A DNA stretch of 64,000 nt from NCBI RefSeq assembly GCF_009389715.1, contig NC_052404.1, positions 10,362,480 through 10,426,479 of the forward strand, given 5' to 3'. Shown one piece after another: positions 13,395 to 24,637 of this stretch (positions within the stretch are counted from its first letter, which is position 1; every line of letters begins with the position of its first letter). This stretch comes from Phoenix dactylifera. Lineage: Eukaryota > Streptophyta > Magnoliopsida > Arecales > Arecaceae. The notes beneath the pieces are model-generated. The model worked only from the letters and a program-made list of their open reading frames with translations, searched no databases and was not told where the DNA came from. A program made the translations under genes and the position numbers.

Positions 13395-13790
13395 CTTATC
13401 ATAGAGCTGCAACTTGTAAATACTGTGGCAAGAATCATGATGGACCTTGTCTTAAGAAGTTGGAAGAATGCTTTTCATGCAACAAGGTAGGACATATGGC
13501 AGAAGATTGCCCTATCAAGAAAAAAGATAATTCAAAACCTACCAAACTAGCCGACCATAAACAAAAATAAGGGAATGCATGGGTGTTCGCTTTGATCCGG
13601 CAGGATGCCAATGCAAGTGATCAATTAGTGACAGGGATCATTCTAAACAACTCCATAAATGTTCATGCACTATTTGATTATGATTCTTCTATTCTTTTGC
13701 TTCTTCCAAGTTTCTATCTATTTGAAATACATATCAGAAGAATTGAATTAGTCATTATATGTTGCTATATCTCTTAAGAAAGTTATTCTT
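13395..13790 (+). mobile_element. Ty3/gypsy gag-protease fragment
   Basis: A plus-strand frame (about 13400-13570) encodes two CCHC-like knuckles, the second of the form CX2CX4HX4C typical of retroelement nucleocapsid. The following frame (about 13583-13690) resembles the beginning of a gypsy protease domain. It abuts the TRIM copy directly. It is a short, broken fossil; no integrase, reverse transcriptase or LTR pair belongs to it here. Confidence 0.7.
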
Positions 13791-13799
13791 ATAGATATT

Positions 13800-14995
13800 T
13801 TGTTTAAGATATTTTGTTTAAGAATTCTGTTTCTTAGATAAGAAAGTTAAAAGAGTCTGTTTAGATCTGAGTTGCACAGCAAAAGTATAGTGAAATAGTA
13901 TAAGAAGGTTCATCATACTTAAAGAATGAAAGTCCATCAAGTTTCAAAGGCAAAACTCTTTGGAGGGGAGAAGAATGGCAAAATTAGGCCAACTGGGCCC
14001 GACCTGGACCAAAGACAATAGGCTTAGCTGGCTTTCATTCAAAATTCAAAAAAAAAAAAAAAAACAAAATAAGGGATCGCAATTTCTTGCCCGAGCAGCT
14101 CAAATACCTATCATTGAGGCGCGACCGGAGGAGGCGCAGCTTGTGCGAAACCCTTGGGGCCGGTGCTAACAGTCGTGTTATGTTCCAAATTTGGTGCGTA
14201 ACGGTAAACAACAGAAGTGGGCTACGAGCTTTTTGGCGCTGGTGGGTGAAGATGTCCTGCCCATCTTAGCCGGGGTCCAAAAGAAGAGGTTGAGAGGGAT
14301 ACATCTGCACCCACTACATGCTGCAGCTAAGATGTGACTGTTTGTTATTATTATTATTTTTCATAGGTTTATGGGCATAACCCTCTTGCCATAAGTTCGT
14401 AAGTGGAAGCATCCAGAGAACAACCTTAAAAACTTCTAAAAGCTTTCACGTTTTTTTGTTCACTCCAGTAAAGATTTATCTCTGGTTTAAAATCATGTTG
14501 ACCTGTAACTTTACTGCGCTTTTTGAATGGTTTAAACACTTAGATTATTTATTAGAAAAATGAATGGTAGTATTTTTATTGAAAAATTAGTGGACCTGCA
14601 TGAAATGGTCCACATGCTATTCTTCATAATTGTAAATTTTGAGTTTGAATTTTGTGGAGAAGTTAGATTGCCTTTTTTTTTTTTACTTGTCTTGCTCTAG
14701 TTTTAAATCGTTGGTAAAAAAAATAAAACTACCATTGTTTTGCTTGTTCGATTTTTAATTTCTTCTTTGATAAAGAATTTCTCTTTTCTTTAATCACATA
14801 GCAGGGAGACTGCCTTCTTTTCTTGCATGGTTCCACTATGCTAGGAATAGTGACTCAGTAAGGGCCACCACAATTTGAATCCTCTTTGGTGCAGCTACCA
14901 AGAGACTTCATGGGCAAGCTAATTAGCGGATCTTGGTACACAAAATAATGAGTTGGCCAGACTATTGTACTTGTATTGAAATCATGGAGCATGAT
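13800..14995. other. Intergenic, AT-rich, no gene recognised
   Basis: Short frames only, with poly-A runs at about 14049-14063 and T runs at about 14672. Nothing resembles a gene or a bounded element. Confidence 0.5.
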
Positions 14996-15003
14996 TATGT
15001 TAG

Positions 15004-15443
15004 TGTAACAATTTTGGACCTCACCCAAAAAAGCTAGCCAGAAGGTATTATTTGAATTCTTTGATCCTATATAAATACCCAAAATCTATCCAAAAAATAA
15101 CCGATGCGGGACTAAACACATGCCCACATGAATCCTCATATACTCTCCTCATTTAAACTCTCACATCCTTGTTATGCTAAGGGTTTAAATCCATTCAGAT
15201 TTAATTATAAATACCACGATCAACTCGTAGTCAGCCCGAATAAATCCGTGCTGCAGTGTTCCCTAGTCCACATAGGTTATGGGCGAGCTCCGCTTTAATA
15301 CCATTTATAACAATCCAGAACCTCGCCTAAAAAGACTAGCCGGAATGTATTTTTTTTTGTTTCTTAGTCTTATATAAGTATTCAAGATCTTCTCGATGAA
15401 TAATCGATGTGGGACTAAATATACTTCCGTCCGGATCCTCACA
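15004..15443 (-). mobile_element. TRIM element, family A (copy 2)
   Basis: LTRs of 137-138 bp (15004-15140 and 15306-15443) flank 165 bp. Read on the minus strand, the internal part starts with a TGGTATTAAAGC primer-site match to initiator Met tRNA. It ends with a purine-rich tract before the 3' LTR. A perfect 5-bp target duplication GTTAG flanks it (14999-15003 and 15444-15448). The two LTRs are strongly diverged, indicating an old insertion. There is no coding capacity. Confidence 0.9.
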
Positions 15444-15448
15444 GTTAG

Positions 15449-17040
15449 TCAAACCATAGAAGATGAAGATGTTCATCTATCGTACCATCGATGATGATCG
15501 TATGAATTTTTCCAGTGTCTCTGTAAGGATTATTGCATCACCAGTGTATCTAATGATAATATCCTTAAAACATTGCATGCTGTCGATGCCAAGTACGGAG
15601 GTGAAAGACCATTGATGGATCCACATGGAGGCCATATCGACAAAAATTGATCCAATTGAGAGGCCAAGCCCGGCCCTTTCATTTGTCTTACTTAACCGTG
15701 AAGCTTTGGTCCAAGATGTCAAAGTTCGGCCTACTTGAGCTCGCCCAGGGTGCACTGGAGCCAGTACTAGATAATTGGTGAATGCATGACACTCTTGCCA
15801 AAGTATGGCAAAGCGATACCACAAGGTGTCAATTAGCCCTTGTTCAGAAAAATTAGGTACCAATTAGCCCTGGTAGCAAAAGGACTCGTTACTGAATTAT
15901 GTTTCTATAGGGGGTTTATACAATGAGTCAAATCTCAAGTCTGAACTAGTCTCGGCAGATTTGACATTAGATTCAATATATAACATGTAACTCATATAGA
16001 AACTTAATATTGATACAAAATTGCGGACACAAAAATATATAGTTGTGTCATATAATAGCATAAAGAGCTTATTAACATTAAAGCATAATTCTTTTTTTTT
16101 TTTTTTTTTTTTGGGTTTTGTTGTTGGGGTGGGGGGCACTGACATTCTAATAATTACCTTTTGTGAATGCTCTTGGCTGTTCCAAAGTACTCCAACTCTA
16201 GCCTATTAATTTATTTTGCAAATTTTAATATGCTTTAGAGCCAGTAGTTGCATATGAATACGCATAAATGAAAGTAAAATGAAATAATCACCAACTATAG
16301 TAGTTGGATTTGCAAGTGCTCGGGACCAATGGAAAATGCATGGAAGGAGGCTCAAGACAACTAAAAAACTACATGAAAAGTTTCATTTGTAAAAACCGAG
16401 CCAACTTCAATGTTCAACATTTCAGTTTAGCACTGGCAATCAGTACAGTTGGTTGTTGAGATTGAAACAGTTAGAGGGAAATATATGTTTACATCCAATA
16501 TGGAGGACCATGCTTTAAAATATTATCATTTTCACAGAGAAGCTGCTTCCCTGGCAGGTAGGGAGACCAGATGGATAAGTTTTCCCTTTCCACTGGCATC
16601 AGGGTTCTCCAGAAAGTATCTACAGAAAATTCTTCTTTCAGTTTATAAATCTTTTTCATTCAATACAATTCAAGTAATGCGAATCTTAAACTTCAGCTAC
16701 TTCAGAAAAAAAATAAAGCATGCAATTAACGTATGATTATTCAACACAAGCACAGCCACTCGAAGAGGCTAAAACAGAACTTCTAGGAGACTAGGATGAA
16801 ATAATTCAGCTGTTTCTCAGTAGACAGCTTGTACTGTACTCAAACAGAATGGACCCAAACAAAACTAGAAGGATACAACAAGCACCAAGCGCATAGAATT
16901 TTGATTCAAGCTTCTGCTCTTCCTTAGGCTGCTAAAAGACCAAGAAGCAATTGCTGGTGAAATAAGGACACCTTAAGTAAGAGATCATACACCAAACCTT
17001 CTAAGTATCCAATTTCTTTTCTGTACGCAAAACTGATATC
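15449..17040. other. Intergenic, no gene recognised
   Basis: Contains a T run (about 16092-16112) followed by a G-rich stretch. The last few hundred bases before 17052 lie downstream of the tetraspanin stop and probably include its 3' UTR. No other feature seen. Confidence 0.5.
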
Positions 17041-17051
17041 CGACAGCCTGG

Positions 17052-20000
17052 TTAAAACTGCATCCTGCTAGGCCGTGCTTTAGTCATCATGTTCACTCCG
17101 AATGGCTCATCGTTGTCTATCCTCTTGCTGTTCCTGAATGCAGCACACCCGATGATGTATACGATCACAAGAATAATCAGCACCACAATGTTGATCACGG
17201 AGACCTTCCTCCAGCTATGCCTGATGCTTGCAAGAACCCCAGCCTTGCAAGAGTTGCACTGGTAGCACAGCTGCCGCTGGTCGTTGCTCCACCTGTTGCA
17301 GTCAAGATCAGGCACCGCCATTGCTCCTCCAGAAGTCCACACAGTCTCATTCACATAAGTGAAGCCGCATGATGTGGGCGGCTTGCAACACCCAGACTGC
17401 ATCATCAAGCATCAGAAACCACCAAGTTAATAGGTCTGGCGATAACATCACTCTTAAGCCTTATCCCATGCAAACTTCTGAAAAATCCATTGCTGTTTGT
17501 TTAATTGAAGGACTGATTTTTCAATTATGCCACCATCTTGGTTTCTTTTTTTCATATAATGAAGCTCAACTCATATTAGAAAAGTGAAGATCATTGAAGT
17601 GGCATCATATATTGCAAAGTTTATCTTTTCCATGGCGAAAGTTGTGATGGATCATAATTTTCTATCTACCATATGCACTACTTCATTTAGGCTGAGAGCC
17701 CATCATATGACATTTTCAAGCTATGAACAATAATATATTGATCCAAACGTACCAATCCTGTATCAATGGCATATGATATCTCCTGGCTAAGAGTAATGTT
17801 AAGAACTATTACCTTCCTAGAGTTTGGTCTGTGTGTTCTTTAAAGCCAACAAAAGCTCCTTCCAAACTTAAACTAGACTCAGATCATTTTCAAGTTAGTT
17901 CCGTGGCACCGAAGAACCTAAAAGAATCCTTAACAGTTATGGTGTGAGGGCAGGAGAAGCAGGGAGGATTAAATGACAGGGATGCTCCCCACTACAAAAG
18001 AACATATGTTGCTGGCCTTATCTAATTAGCCATCAAGACAGACGGCAGGAGTTGAAAGCCACTCCAGCCTCCCCCCCCTGGGTCTTTCTTCTATTGGTTG
18101 GAAGCTTCCCTCTCAATGTTTAATGGTGGTGGATCCCACCGTTGGCAAGACATTAACAACCTCATTCCTCAATCATGCAGCAATGGTGGTCCTCCTTCCT
18201 GTTTGTTGCAAAAGTGGAGAAAGGAACCTCCATAGTCACTCTGTCATATGATGCAGCTCTTGTGTTCTTTGAGTACCCTTTTTCTCAACACAGAGAGCTA
18301 ACATCATCATAAAGTAGAAAAGAGCTGGACTTTCTTTTCTTGTTTCATTTTCTTTCCCTCTATTACCATGTTCCAGATTTCAATTAATAGTCAAGTAGAT
18401 GGGATGGAGAGTTTGTTGTTGATGCCCATAACTGTTGAATGCATCCTCCTAACTTTATTTAGGGAGCATTTTTCTAATGTCTAGTATGGAAAAAAGGATT
18501 TCTGAATCCATAGCAGAATGAGGGGAATAGAGGTGACAATTTACTCCGTACCATCGAGTATCCAACCCAACAAAACCCAACCCTAATGGGGCAGGTTTTA
18601 CTCGACCTGAACAAGGTGAGTTTTACCCAACCCATTTATTGATGGCAGGCAGGTTTTCATTTTAAAACTCGTAATGGATTCGAGGCAGGTGCGGATAACG
18701 ACAATATCTACCCCGAACCCAATCCGATTACATACAAGCCTTGATGATTATGGTGATTAGGAAGATAATAGGGAGAAAAGTATCATGATCAATCATGAAA
18801 AAGATTAACCCATATGTAAGGCTACAAGATACATTCTTAGTTGTTCCTTTTTTTTCTAGTTAATTGTTTTTCTTAGTTTAAGAGATATTCGACTTTCAAA
18901 AGAACAATATTTCCGTATTGTTTCTATTATTATTGAAAATTTCGTTTCATACATTCCATATCTTTGACTCTTATTTTATTTAATATTATATGCAGTACTG
19001 AGATTTACTTTTAAATTTTTTTTATTTGGTTGATTTATATGGAAAAAAATAATTTTTGCAGCTTTATATGTCTCAACCCATCCCAATCCATACTGTCTAA
19101 CTCTACTAGCCCCGTCCTGCCCCGAGGTGGGTCTCGGATAGATATAGGTCGGCGGTTCCCTATTGCAGGATGGGTATGGGTAACGACCTGCCCAACCTAT
19201 ATTCACCCAATTGCCATCCCTAGAGGAAACAACATAGTTATACTGAGTTATTGACCTTCTAATTTTAAAAGCCTTGTTTAGCAACTAGAAGACTTACATG
19301 CTAAGCTATCCATTTCTTACACTTATACCTATAAAGAAATCTTTAGAGGGAAGGCAATAAGCAAAAATATTTAGCAAGTCAGAAGAAAGTCAGTAAGTGC
19401 TCTGTGATTACTCAAAGAAAAAAAAAAATTAAAACAGTAGATACTAGCAGAGTACAATTAAAAAATAACTCAAAGAACAGAAGGAGAGAGGAAGATAGAA
19501 CATAGAAAAATAAAACGAAAAAAAAACAATCATGTCTGCCATGCAGAGTATATGGATCCATATAGATTCCAGTTGTTATTCAAATCATTATAATGATAGG
19601 AGAAAGAGATAACCATGATCCAATGCTACACCAAATGAATCAAAAGGGGAATCACCCCCAAATCATGAATTAAAGAACACCCACGCCCAAAAATCCCACC
19701 TTTGCGATCCCCTGCTCCTCAAAATCCAAACTTTTTTTTTTGCTCAAAACGAATAAATGTCCAATCTTTCTTGCTCAAAAGAAATAAAAACCCAATCTTT
19801 CCCCTAAATAATCAACAAACAGAGCAAAAGAACGCACCTCGATAGGGGAGAGATGGCGCTGGTAGAACATGTCGGCGGACTCCAGCACCAGCATCCCCGT
19901 GGTCGGATCATGGACATAGTGGGCCATCCCCTTGCAGGCGCCGGCGTCGCGGAGGCAAGCCCTGATATTCGCCCAGTAGCCGGGGTCGGAGACGCGGTCC

Positions 20001-20371
20001 TTGAGCCACCCGGAGTAGTCAGAGAGCTGGTACTCGAGGAAGTCACGATTCATGATGACCTGGCCGTGGCCGCGGTCGGTGACGGCGAAGGCGAAGACGA
20101 TGAACCCCAGGAGGGCTGCGATGACGAAGAACATGGCGAAGAGGTAGAGGCGGAGGAGCCAGGAAATGCGGTAGCAGGCGCCTGCGAAGCCCATCAGGGA
20201 GATCACCATGATGGTCACCCCTATGATGATGATAGGCCACTGGAGGAACCGGAGGCAGTCCGTGCTGTTGGCCCTCGCGCTCAGCCATATCCCTCCTCCC
20301 AGTATCGGAATCGACACCAGAAACGTTATAAAGTTCACCACTCCTATGATCCCTGTGCTCCCCCTCAACAT
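17052..20371 (-). CDS. TET3: Tetraspanin, TET3-like (2 exons)
   Basis: Exons 20371-19838 and 17396-17052 (minus strand, phase 0, donor GTGCGT, acceptor GATGCAG) give 292 aa. The start is the first in-frame ATG, encoding MLRGSTG. Four membrane segments lie at about residues 5-28, 42-66, 72-97 and 243-264. The large extracellular loop carries the plant tetraspanin GCCK motif (residues 180-183), further cysteines, and the conserved FLQWP, SGWLKDRVSD and KRIDNDEP blocks. Length and the single intron just before GCCK match Arabidopsis TET3 (about 285 aa). Tetraspanins organise membrane microdomains; TET3 has been reported at plasma membrane and plasmodesmata. The 2.4-kb intron contains a hAT-like MITE. 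I see no defect. TET3 versus TET4 orthology is inferred from memory of the sequences. Confidence 0.94.
18528..19222. mobile_element. hAT-like MITE in the tetraspanin intron
   Basis: Ends TAGAGGTGACAAT and ATTGCCATCCCTA form an imperfect inverted repeat of the same type as the MITE at 1761-2288. The interior carries similar AACCCAACCC and GGGTAACGACC-like motifs. Flanks GAGGGGAA and GAGGAAAC resemble each other only partly, so the target duplication has decayed. It is non-coding and sits inside an intron of a gene transcribed on the minus strand. Confidence 0.68.
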
Positions 20372-20424
20372 CTCTGCTGATACTTCTAGTACTAACAACA
20401 GCGAGTCTTTTTTGGTCTATCTTT

Positions 20425-20428
<4 letters not shown>

Positions 20429-20478
<50 letters not shown>
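20429..20478. repeat. (CT)25 microsatellite in tetraspanin leader
   Basis: About 50 bp of pure CT on the plus strand, hence GA in the tetraspanin mRNA leader, lies 58 bp upstream of the start codon. Plant GA tracts bind BBR/BPC (GAGA-binding) factors, so a regulatory role is possible. It will also be length-polymorphic. Confidence 0.95.
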
Positions 20479-20482
<4 letters not shown>

Positions 20483-20657
20483 TTCGTTCTTTTCTTCCTG
20501 TTTTTCTTTGTATTAATATGAGATGCAGAGGGGATGCCAAATGGAGCAATGGGGAGCGTGGGGGTGAGCAAGTGCTAGCTTTGGGTGGGGAAAATCTATC
20601 GCAAGACTGCAAGAGAGAGGGCGGAAGGATGAGGGCTACAGCCGCCGTAAAGATAAG

Positions 20658-20665
20658 TATTTATA
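20658..20665 (-). promoter_or_regulatory. Candidate TATA box of tetraspanin gene
   Basis: The minus strand reads TATAAATA about 290 bp upstream of the ATG. A start site about 30 bp downstream would give a leader of about 260 nt that includes the GA tract. Inferred from position and consensus only. Confidence 0.5.
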
Positions 20666-20719
20666 TTATCAATGGGCGAGGGTGGAGCATGGTTAGGTGG
20701 GGTTGAGGCCTTTGGGGAG

Positions 20720-22690
20720 TAGTATGTTTTCTCTGGCGTTTTTGGAACTTGACAGGTTAATGGAGTTCAGACGATGCTTTTAAGTTTACACACTCACAAA
20801 TGAGCTAATAATTATAGGTCATCCTTTATCTATGAGAGGCCAGAGTTGGTGTCCATTGTATTGTATTTCTGACTGACGAATGAAATGTTGGTCTTCTTTT
20901 AATACTAATAGGTGTTTTACTTTGATAGGTGAGTTTGTTCTAAGCTTTAATCAGAATTAAGAGGTAACCAGGTGCCTGGAGCTGTTCTCTCAAATGATTG
21001 CGCATAGGTCAATTGGAGGAACCACATTGTTACAGTTGACAACAGCTTTTGACAGTGCTTCTGTTTGTCCTTAGTCTTATACTGTGTCAAACTATGAGTC
21101 GAAGTGCATTCTGGTCGCTGGGGAGGGACAGTCTCACATTCAACAATCTCTTTTGAAGTTGTAGCTTGGGGACAGTCTCATGAGATTTTTCAATGGAAAC
21201 CGTTCTAATTTGCTGGTACCCGAAAATTGACAGCCTAAAACAATTGAGCAAATAAGAGTGGGGGTATTGATCAATTAGCTACTTGGACTAGAGAAGTGTC
21301 GGGCTATGAACTGGAAAAAGTGGAAAGAGTTTCTATTCTTGAAATGAATGCAATATATGACTTAGAACTTTGAGGTCCGAGAAAACCAGACACGCTCAAA
21401 ATGTCTTTAATGAGAATTGCAGCTTAGAAGAAACTCATCTTATTTGTTTATTTTTGTTTCGTTCACTCTTCCTCCAGGAACACTGTCGATAGAGCTGGAC
21501 AGCTTTTTCTTCATACATTCCCTCGGTTTTCTACATCCTTATCCTCTTTAACCTTTTCTTAAGCCTTGATTAACGTATCACTTGGCTGAGAATTCTGAAA
21601 AATACTGCCACTGACCAGATCCAAAGAACCCGAATCTCGTGTTGGTCGGTGAGGTAAAGAAACCACGCAATCTTTGGAGAGCCTGCAGCCAAGTTCGAGT
21701 TGGAAGAGTAGTTGAACGAGGGTATTCAAAGAAAGGAATAAAAAAAAGGGATGGCGGAGGGGGTGGCGGAGGGGGACCACGCGAGTGACCTTTCCCCCTC
21801 CCGGTGCAAGTAGGGGGGTGACCACACCCACGTGGGCCGAATCCCTCCTTGCCTCCCTTATGTCTTCTTGTTTCCAGGAAAAGTCTACTAAATAATAAAG
21901 CAGGATGGGGGAGTTGAAAAAATGAACATCAAACACCGCCCTCCTCTTATCTTATTCCTTATTAAATTTTATCCAAATCCATGTATAGCCTATGCGTTAT
22001 GTGTCAGTCGAAATAAAAAGATTATTAAGTGGACTAGATTCACTGTAGATCTAAAATAAAATTATTGCTATTATACATTAAAAAAAAAAAGAAGGAAAAA
22101 TAGAGTGAAGAGTAATGAGAAGTAAAAGATTCATGGCGATCCTCGGCAAAATCATGTTGAGAAAAGTATTGATGCTTCACCTTTTCTTTTAACCTAAAGG
22201 CACCGAAGTTTCCAACCAATTTGCTTCCCACAAAAGTAATTTTCCTCAGAGTTCTTTATGAATGTTCCGTCCCCTGGTGACCAACTCAAAGCATTCTTAA
22301 TTCAATTATTTCTTTTGGTGGCGAATGCACTTAACCATCTCAAACCATAATTTTACTATTTCTTTTGGGGGTCAACGGTCTCCGGAGCATCCTCGAGAAG
22401 TTCTCCTGCAACGCAGTTTCCTTGTAGGTGAGATTACACGTTCAGAGAAGCCCAATCCGGGCATCACTTAAATCCACCAAAAAATCATCTTGGTAATTTT
22501 AGAGCGTAGCAATCTTGTGCTTAGGCATGAAAATTGCAACCATATGGTACGTGGTAGAATGTTAATTTCCTAGCCAATGTTGGTAGTATCTTTCAGTATT
22601 GTTAAGCCAACAAATTCAACCTTCCTCTTTGTTGATGTGGCTAAACATCTTAGCAGACACCCCGGTCGAGAGGAAGCCGAGATCCTTAAT
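20720..22690. other. Intergenic, no gene recognised
   Basis: Upstream of the tetraspanin promoter candidate, only short random frames are seen. No terminal repeats or family-like coding were found. Confidence 0.5.
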
Positions 22691-22696
22691 GGCTAA

Positions 22697-23400
22697 TGTT
22701 GTGGGATGGGGTTCCCAGTTTAGTCCCACATCGGATAATCAGCGGAAAGGTCTGTGCCTTAAATGGGGGGTGCAAACACCTCTTCTCACCAAGGGCCCTT
22801 TTGCGGGACAAAACCGTGAGGGTAGGGGACAACCTCCGCGGACCCCCGCGCCGGCAGGGCTCGGGACTGTCATTGGGACTGTCATTGGGCTCCGGCCCTG
22901 GGCGACCTCCCGCAGACCCGAAGCGGCAATCCCAGAGCGGACAATACCTCGGGGAGGACGCGGATGCTTTCCCTGCTCGTCCGGTGTGCGGGCTGGTGTC
23001 GGGGTTCCGACCCCACATCAGATGGCGCTAGAGGAAGGGCCTCGGCCACGCACAGACCTTCCCACTGAGGGGGCTGTGTTGTGGGATGGGGTTCCCAGTT
23101 TAGTCCCACATCGGATAATCAGCGGAAAGGTCTGTGCCTTAAATGGGGGGTGCAAACACCTCTTCTCACCGAGGGCCCTTTTGCGGGACAAAACCGTGAG
23201 GGTAGGTGGCAACCTCCGCGGACCCCCGCGCCGGCAGGGCTCGGGACTGTCATTGGGACTGTCATTGGGCTCCGGCCCTGGGCGACCTCCCGCAGACCCG
23301 AAGCGGCAATCCCAGAGCGGACAATACCTCGGGGAGGACGCGGATGCTTTCCCTGCTCGTTCGGTGTGCGGGCTGGTGTCGGGGTTCCGACCCCACATCA
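22697..23400 (+). mobile_element. Young TRIM element, family B (324-bp LTRs)
   Basis: Two 324-bp LTRs (22697-23020 and 23077-23400) start TGTTGTGGGATGGGG and end GACCCCACATCA. They differ at only about four positions (roughly 98.8% identical). Just 56 bp lie between them: a primer-site-like TGGCGCTAGAGGAAGGG directly after the first LTR and a purine-rich tract (CACTGAGGGGGCTG) before the second. A perfect 5-bp target duplication GCTAA flanks it (22692-22696, 23401-23405). The LTRs are GC-rich, unlike the surroundings. The element looks structurally whole but encodes nothing. From the LTR divergence it is young: on the order of half a million to a few million years, depending on the rate assumed. 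Confidence 0.95.
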
Positions 23401-23559
23401 GCTAACATGGCCTGAAAGTTGGGACAGCAAGGAATGAAAGAGTTTATCAACAACTAAACCCAAAGCTAGTTCAGATGGCTGCAAGAGTTGCATACTGTTA
23501 TATGGCAGAAATTATTTCTTCTTACGCTAATAATTCTGCTCAGATCTATGGATCAAAGT

Positions 23560-23950
23560 TGCAGCAGGTATGTGTATTGGCAACCCCCTCCTCCCCTTGG
23601 TGTTATTAAAATTAACTTTGATGTGGTAGTAGTTAGAGGCTCCAAAGCAGGAAATGTTCTAAAGGACCATCAGAAGGCACGTTACTTCCAGCAAGCTCCG
23701 TAAACTTTGCTGAAATAATGGCAGCATGGGCTGGATTGAGACGTGCCTATCTTCAATACCAGATGACTCGAATATGGCTTGAGGGAGACTAGATCTAATA
23801 CAATTATGTTATGGAAAAGTACGTGCTTTGCATTTCAAGTTAATCATATTTGTTGAGAAGACAACGGGCAGATTGAATTGCAACTGAAGCTATAAAAGGA
23901 GACTTTGTAATAGAAAGCTATGCTGATATTCCATACTCTTTAGGACTTTA
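23560..23950 (+). mobile_element. LINE-type RNase H (RVT_3) fragment
   Basis: A plus-strand frame contains WQPPPPLGVIKINFD with the first catalytic Asp. In another frame it is followed by FAEIMAAWAGLRRAYL with the catalytic Glu, and IWLEGD with the next Asp. This is the RNase H domain found at the 3' end of plant L1-like LINEs. The blocks lie in different frames and stops occur, so it is a decayed fragment. No reverse transcriptase or endonuclease is nearby. A degenerate host RNase H-like gene is less likely. Confidence 0.68.
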
Positions 23951-24433
23951 GGCCCGGTTAAGCTGCCCAACTTTGTACCAGAAAAAAGTGATCGAGATTG
24001 TGACATTGTGACTTTATATGGACAATCTATAGTAGAGCAGCTTACAAGATTTTCTTTTTCTTTTCGATCGTGATGAAATATGGATAAAGTGAGAAACTTC
24101 CGTCGATAGGCTTACAAGATCAAAAAGTCAAATAAAGTGGGAATGCATGGCCAATTTTGGCTGAAGATCTTGGAGTATTAAGCTAACCTACCACTTCTAG
24201 CCATATAATCTCATAAGAAACCAAAAAGTTTTTTGACCCACTGCATAATAAAAATGAAAAAAAAATTAAAGTTAAGATTTGCCGTCTTAGTATCAAATTC
24301 CATACAGGTGCCACACTAGCAAAATATCAGTATGGTACGATACTAATTTTTCAATCCAGCCAATACTCCATTTTTCCGATTCGACCCAAAGCGCAATCAA
24401 CCGACCCTCCTCCGCTCCCGATCTAAAGTGGCT

Positions 24434-24460
24434 ACGTGTCGCACAAGTGGCACACGTGTC
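24434..24460 (+). promoter_or_regulatory. Two ABRE-like ACGTGTC sites upstream of RCI2
   Basis: ACGTGTC occurs at 24434-24440 and again at 24454-24460 as part of CACACGTGTC, exactly 20 bp apart and about 180-200 bp upstream of the RCI2 start codon. Paired ABREs are the usual minimal requirement for ABA/bZIP (ABF) responsiveness. RCI2/LTI6 genes are known to respond to cold, salt and ABA. The link here is inference. Confidence 0.65.
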
Positions 24461-24637
24461 ATTCAAAGACTACCTTCACCTGCCACGTTCCAGTTCCATA
24501 AACAAACTCCGTTGAAACTCCATGCTTCGAAAACTCCCAGAATCCCCCTTCCCATTTCCTCTTCTCCTTCACCAGAACTCCTATCCTCATTCTTATCTCG
24601 CTGTCAGGTACAACGCAGCAAGGATAGGTTCAAAGAG

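Noticed and set aside
15477-15863. 128-aa minus frame beside TRIM copy 2
   Set aside because: No recognisable domain and no codon bias; insufficient support for a gene.
20043-20612. 189-aa frame antisense-shifted over tetraspanin exon 1
   Set aside because: Different frame of the same strand as the clear tetraspanin exon, running through the GA repeat (ERERER); a shadow frame.
22697-23400. Cassandra-type TRIM
   Set aside because: Cassandra LTRs carry a 5S rRNA-like segment; I could not find the 5S internal promoter boxes in these LTRs.
22686-23437. Long overlapping open frames on both strands (up to 268 aa)
   Set aside because: They fall in the GC-rich, nearly identical LTRs of the family B TRIM; frames arise from low stop-codon density and repeat exactly in the two LTRs.
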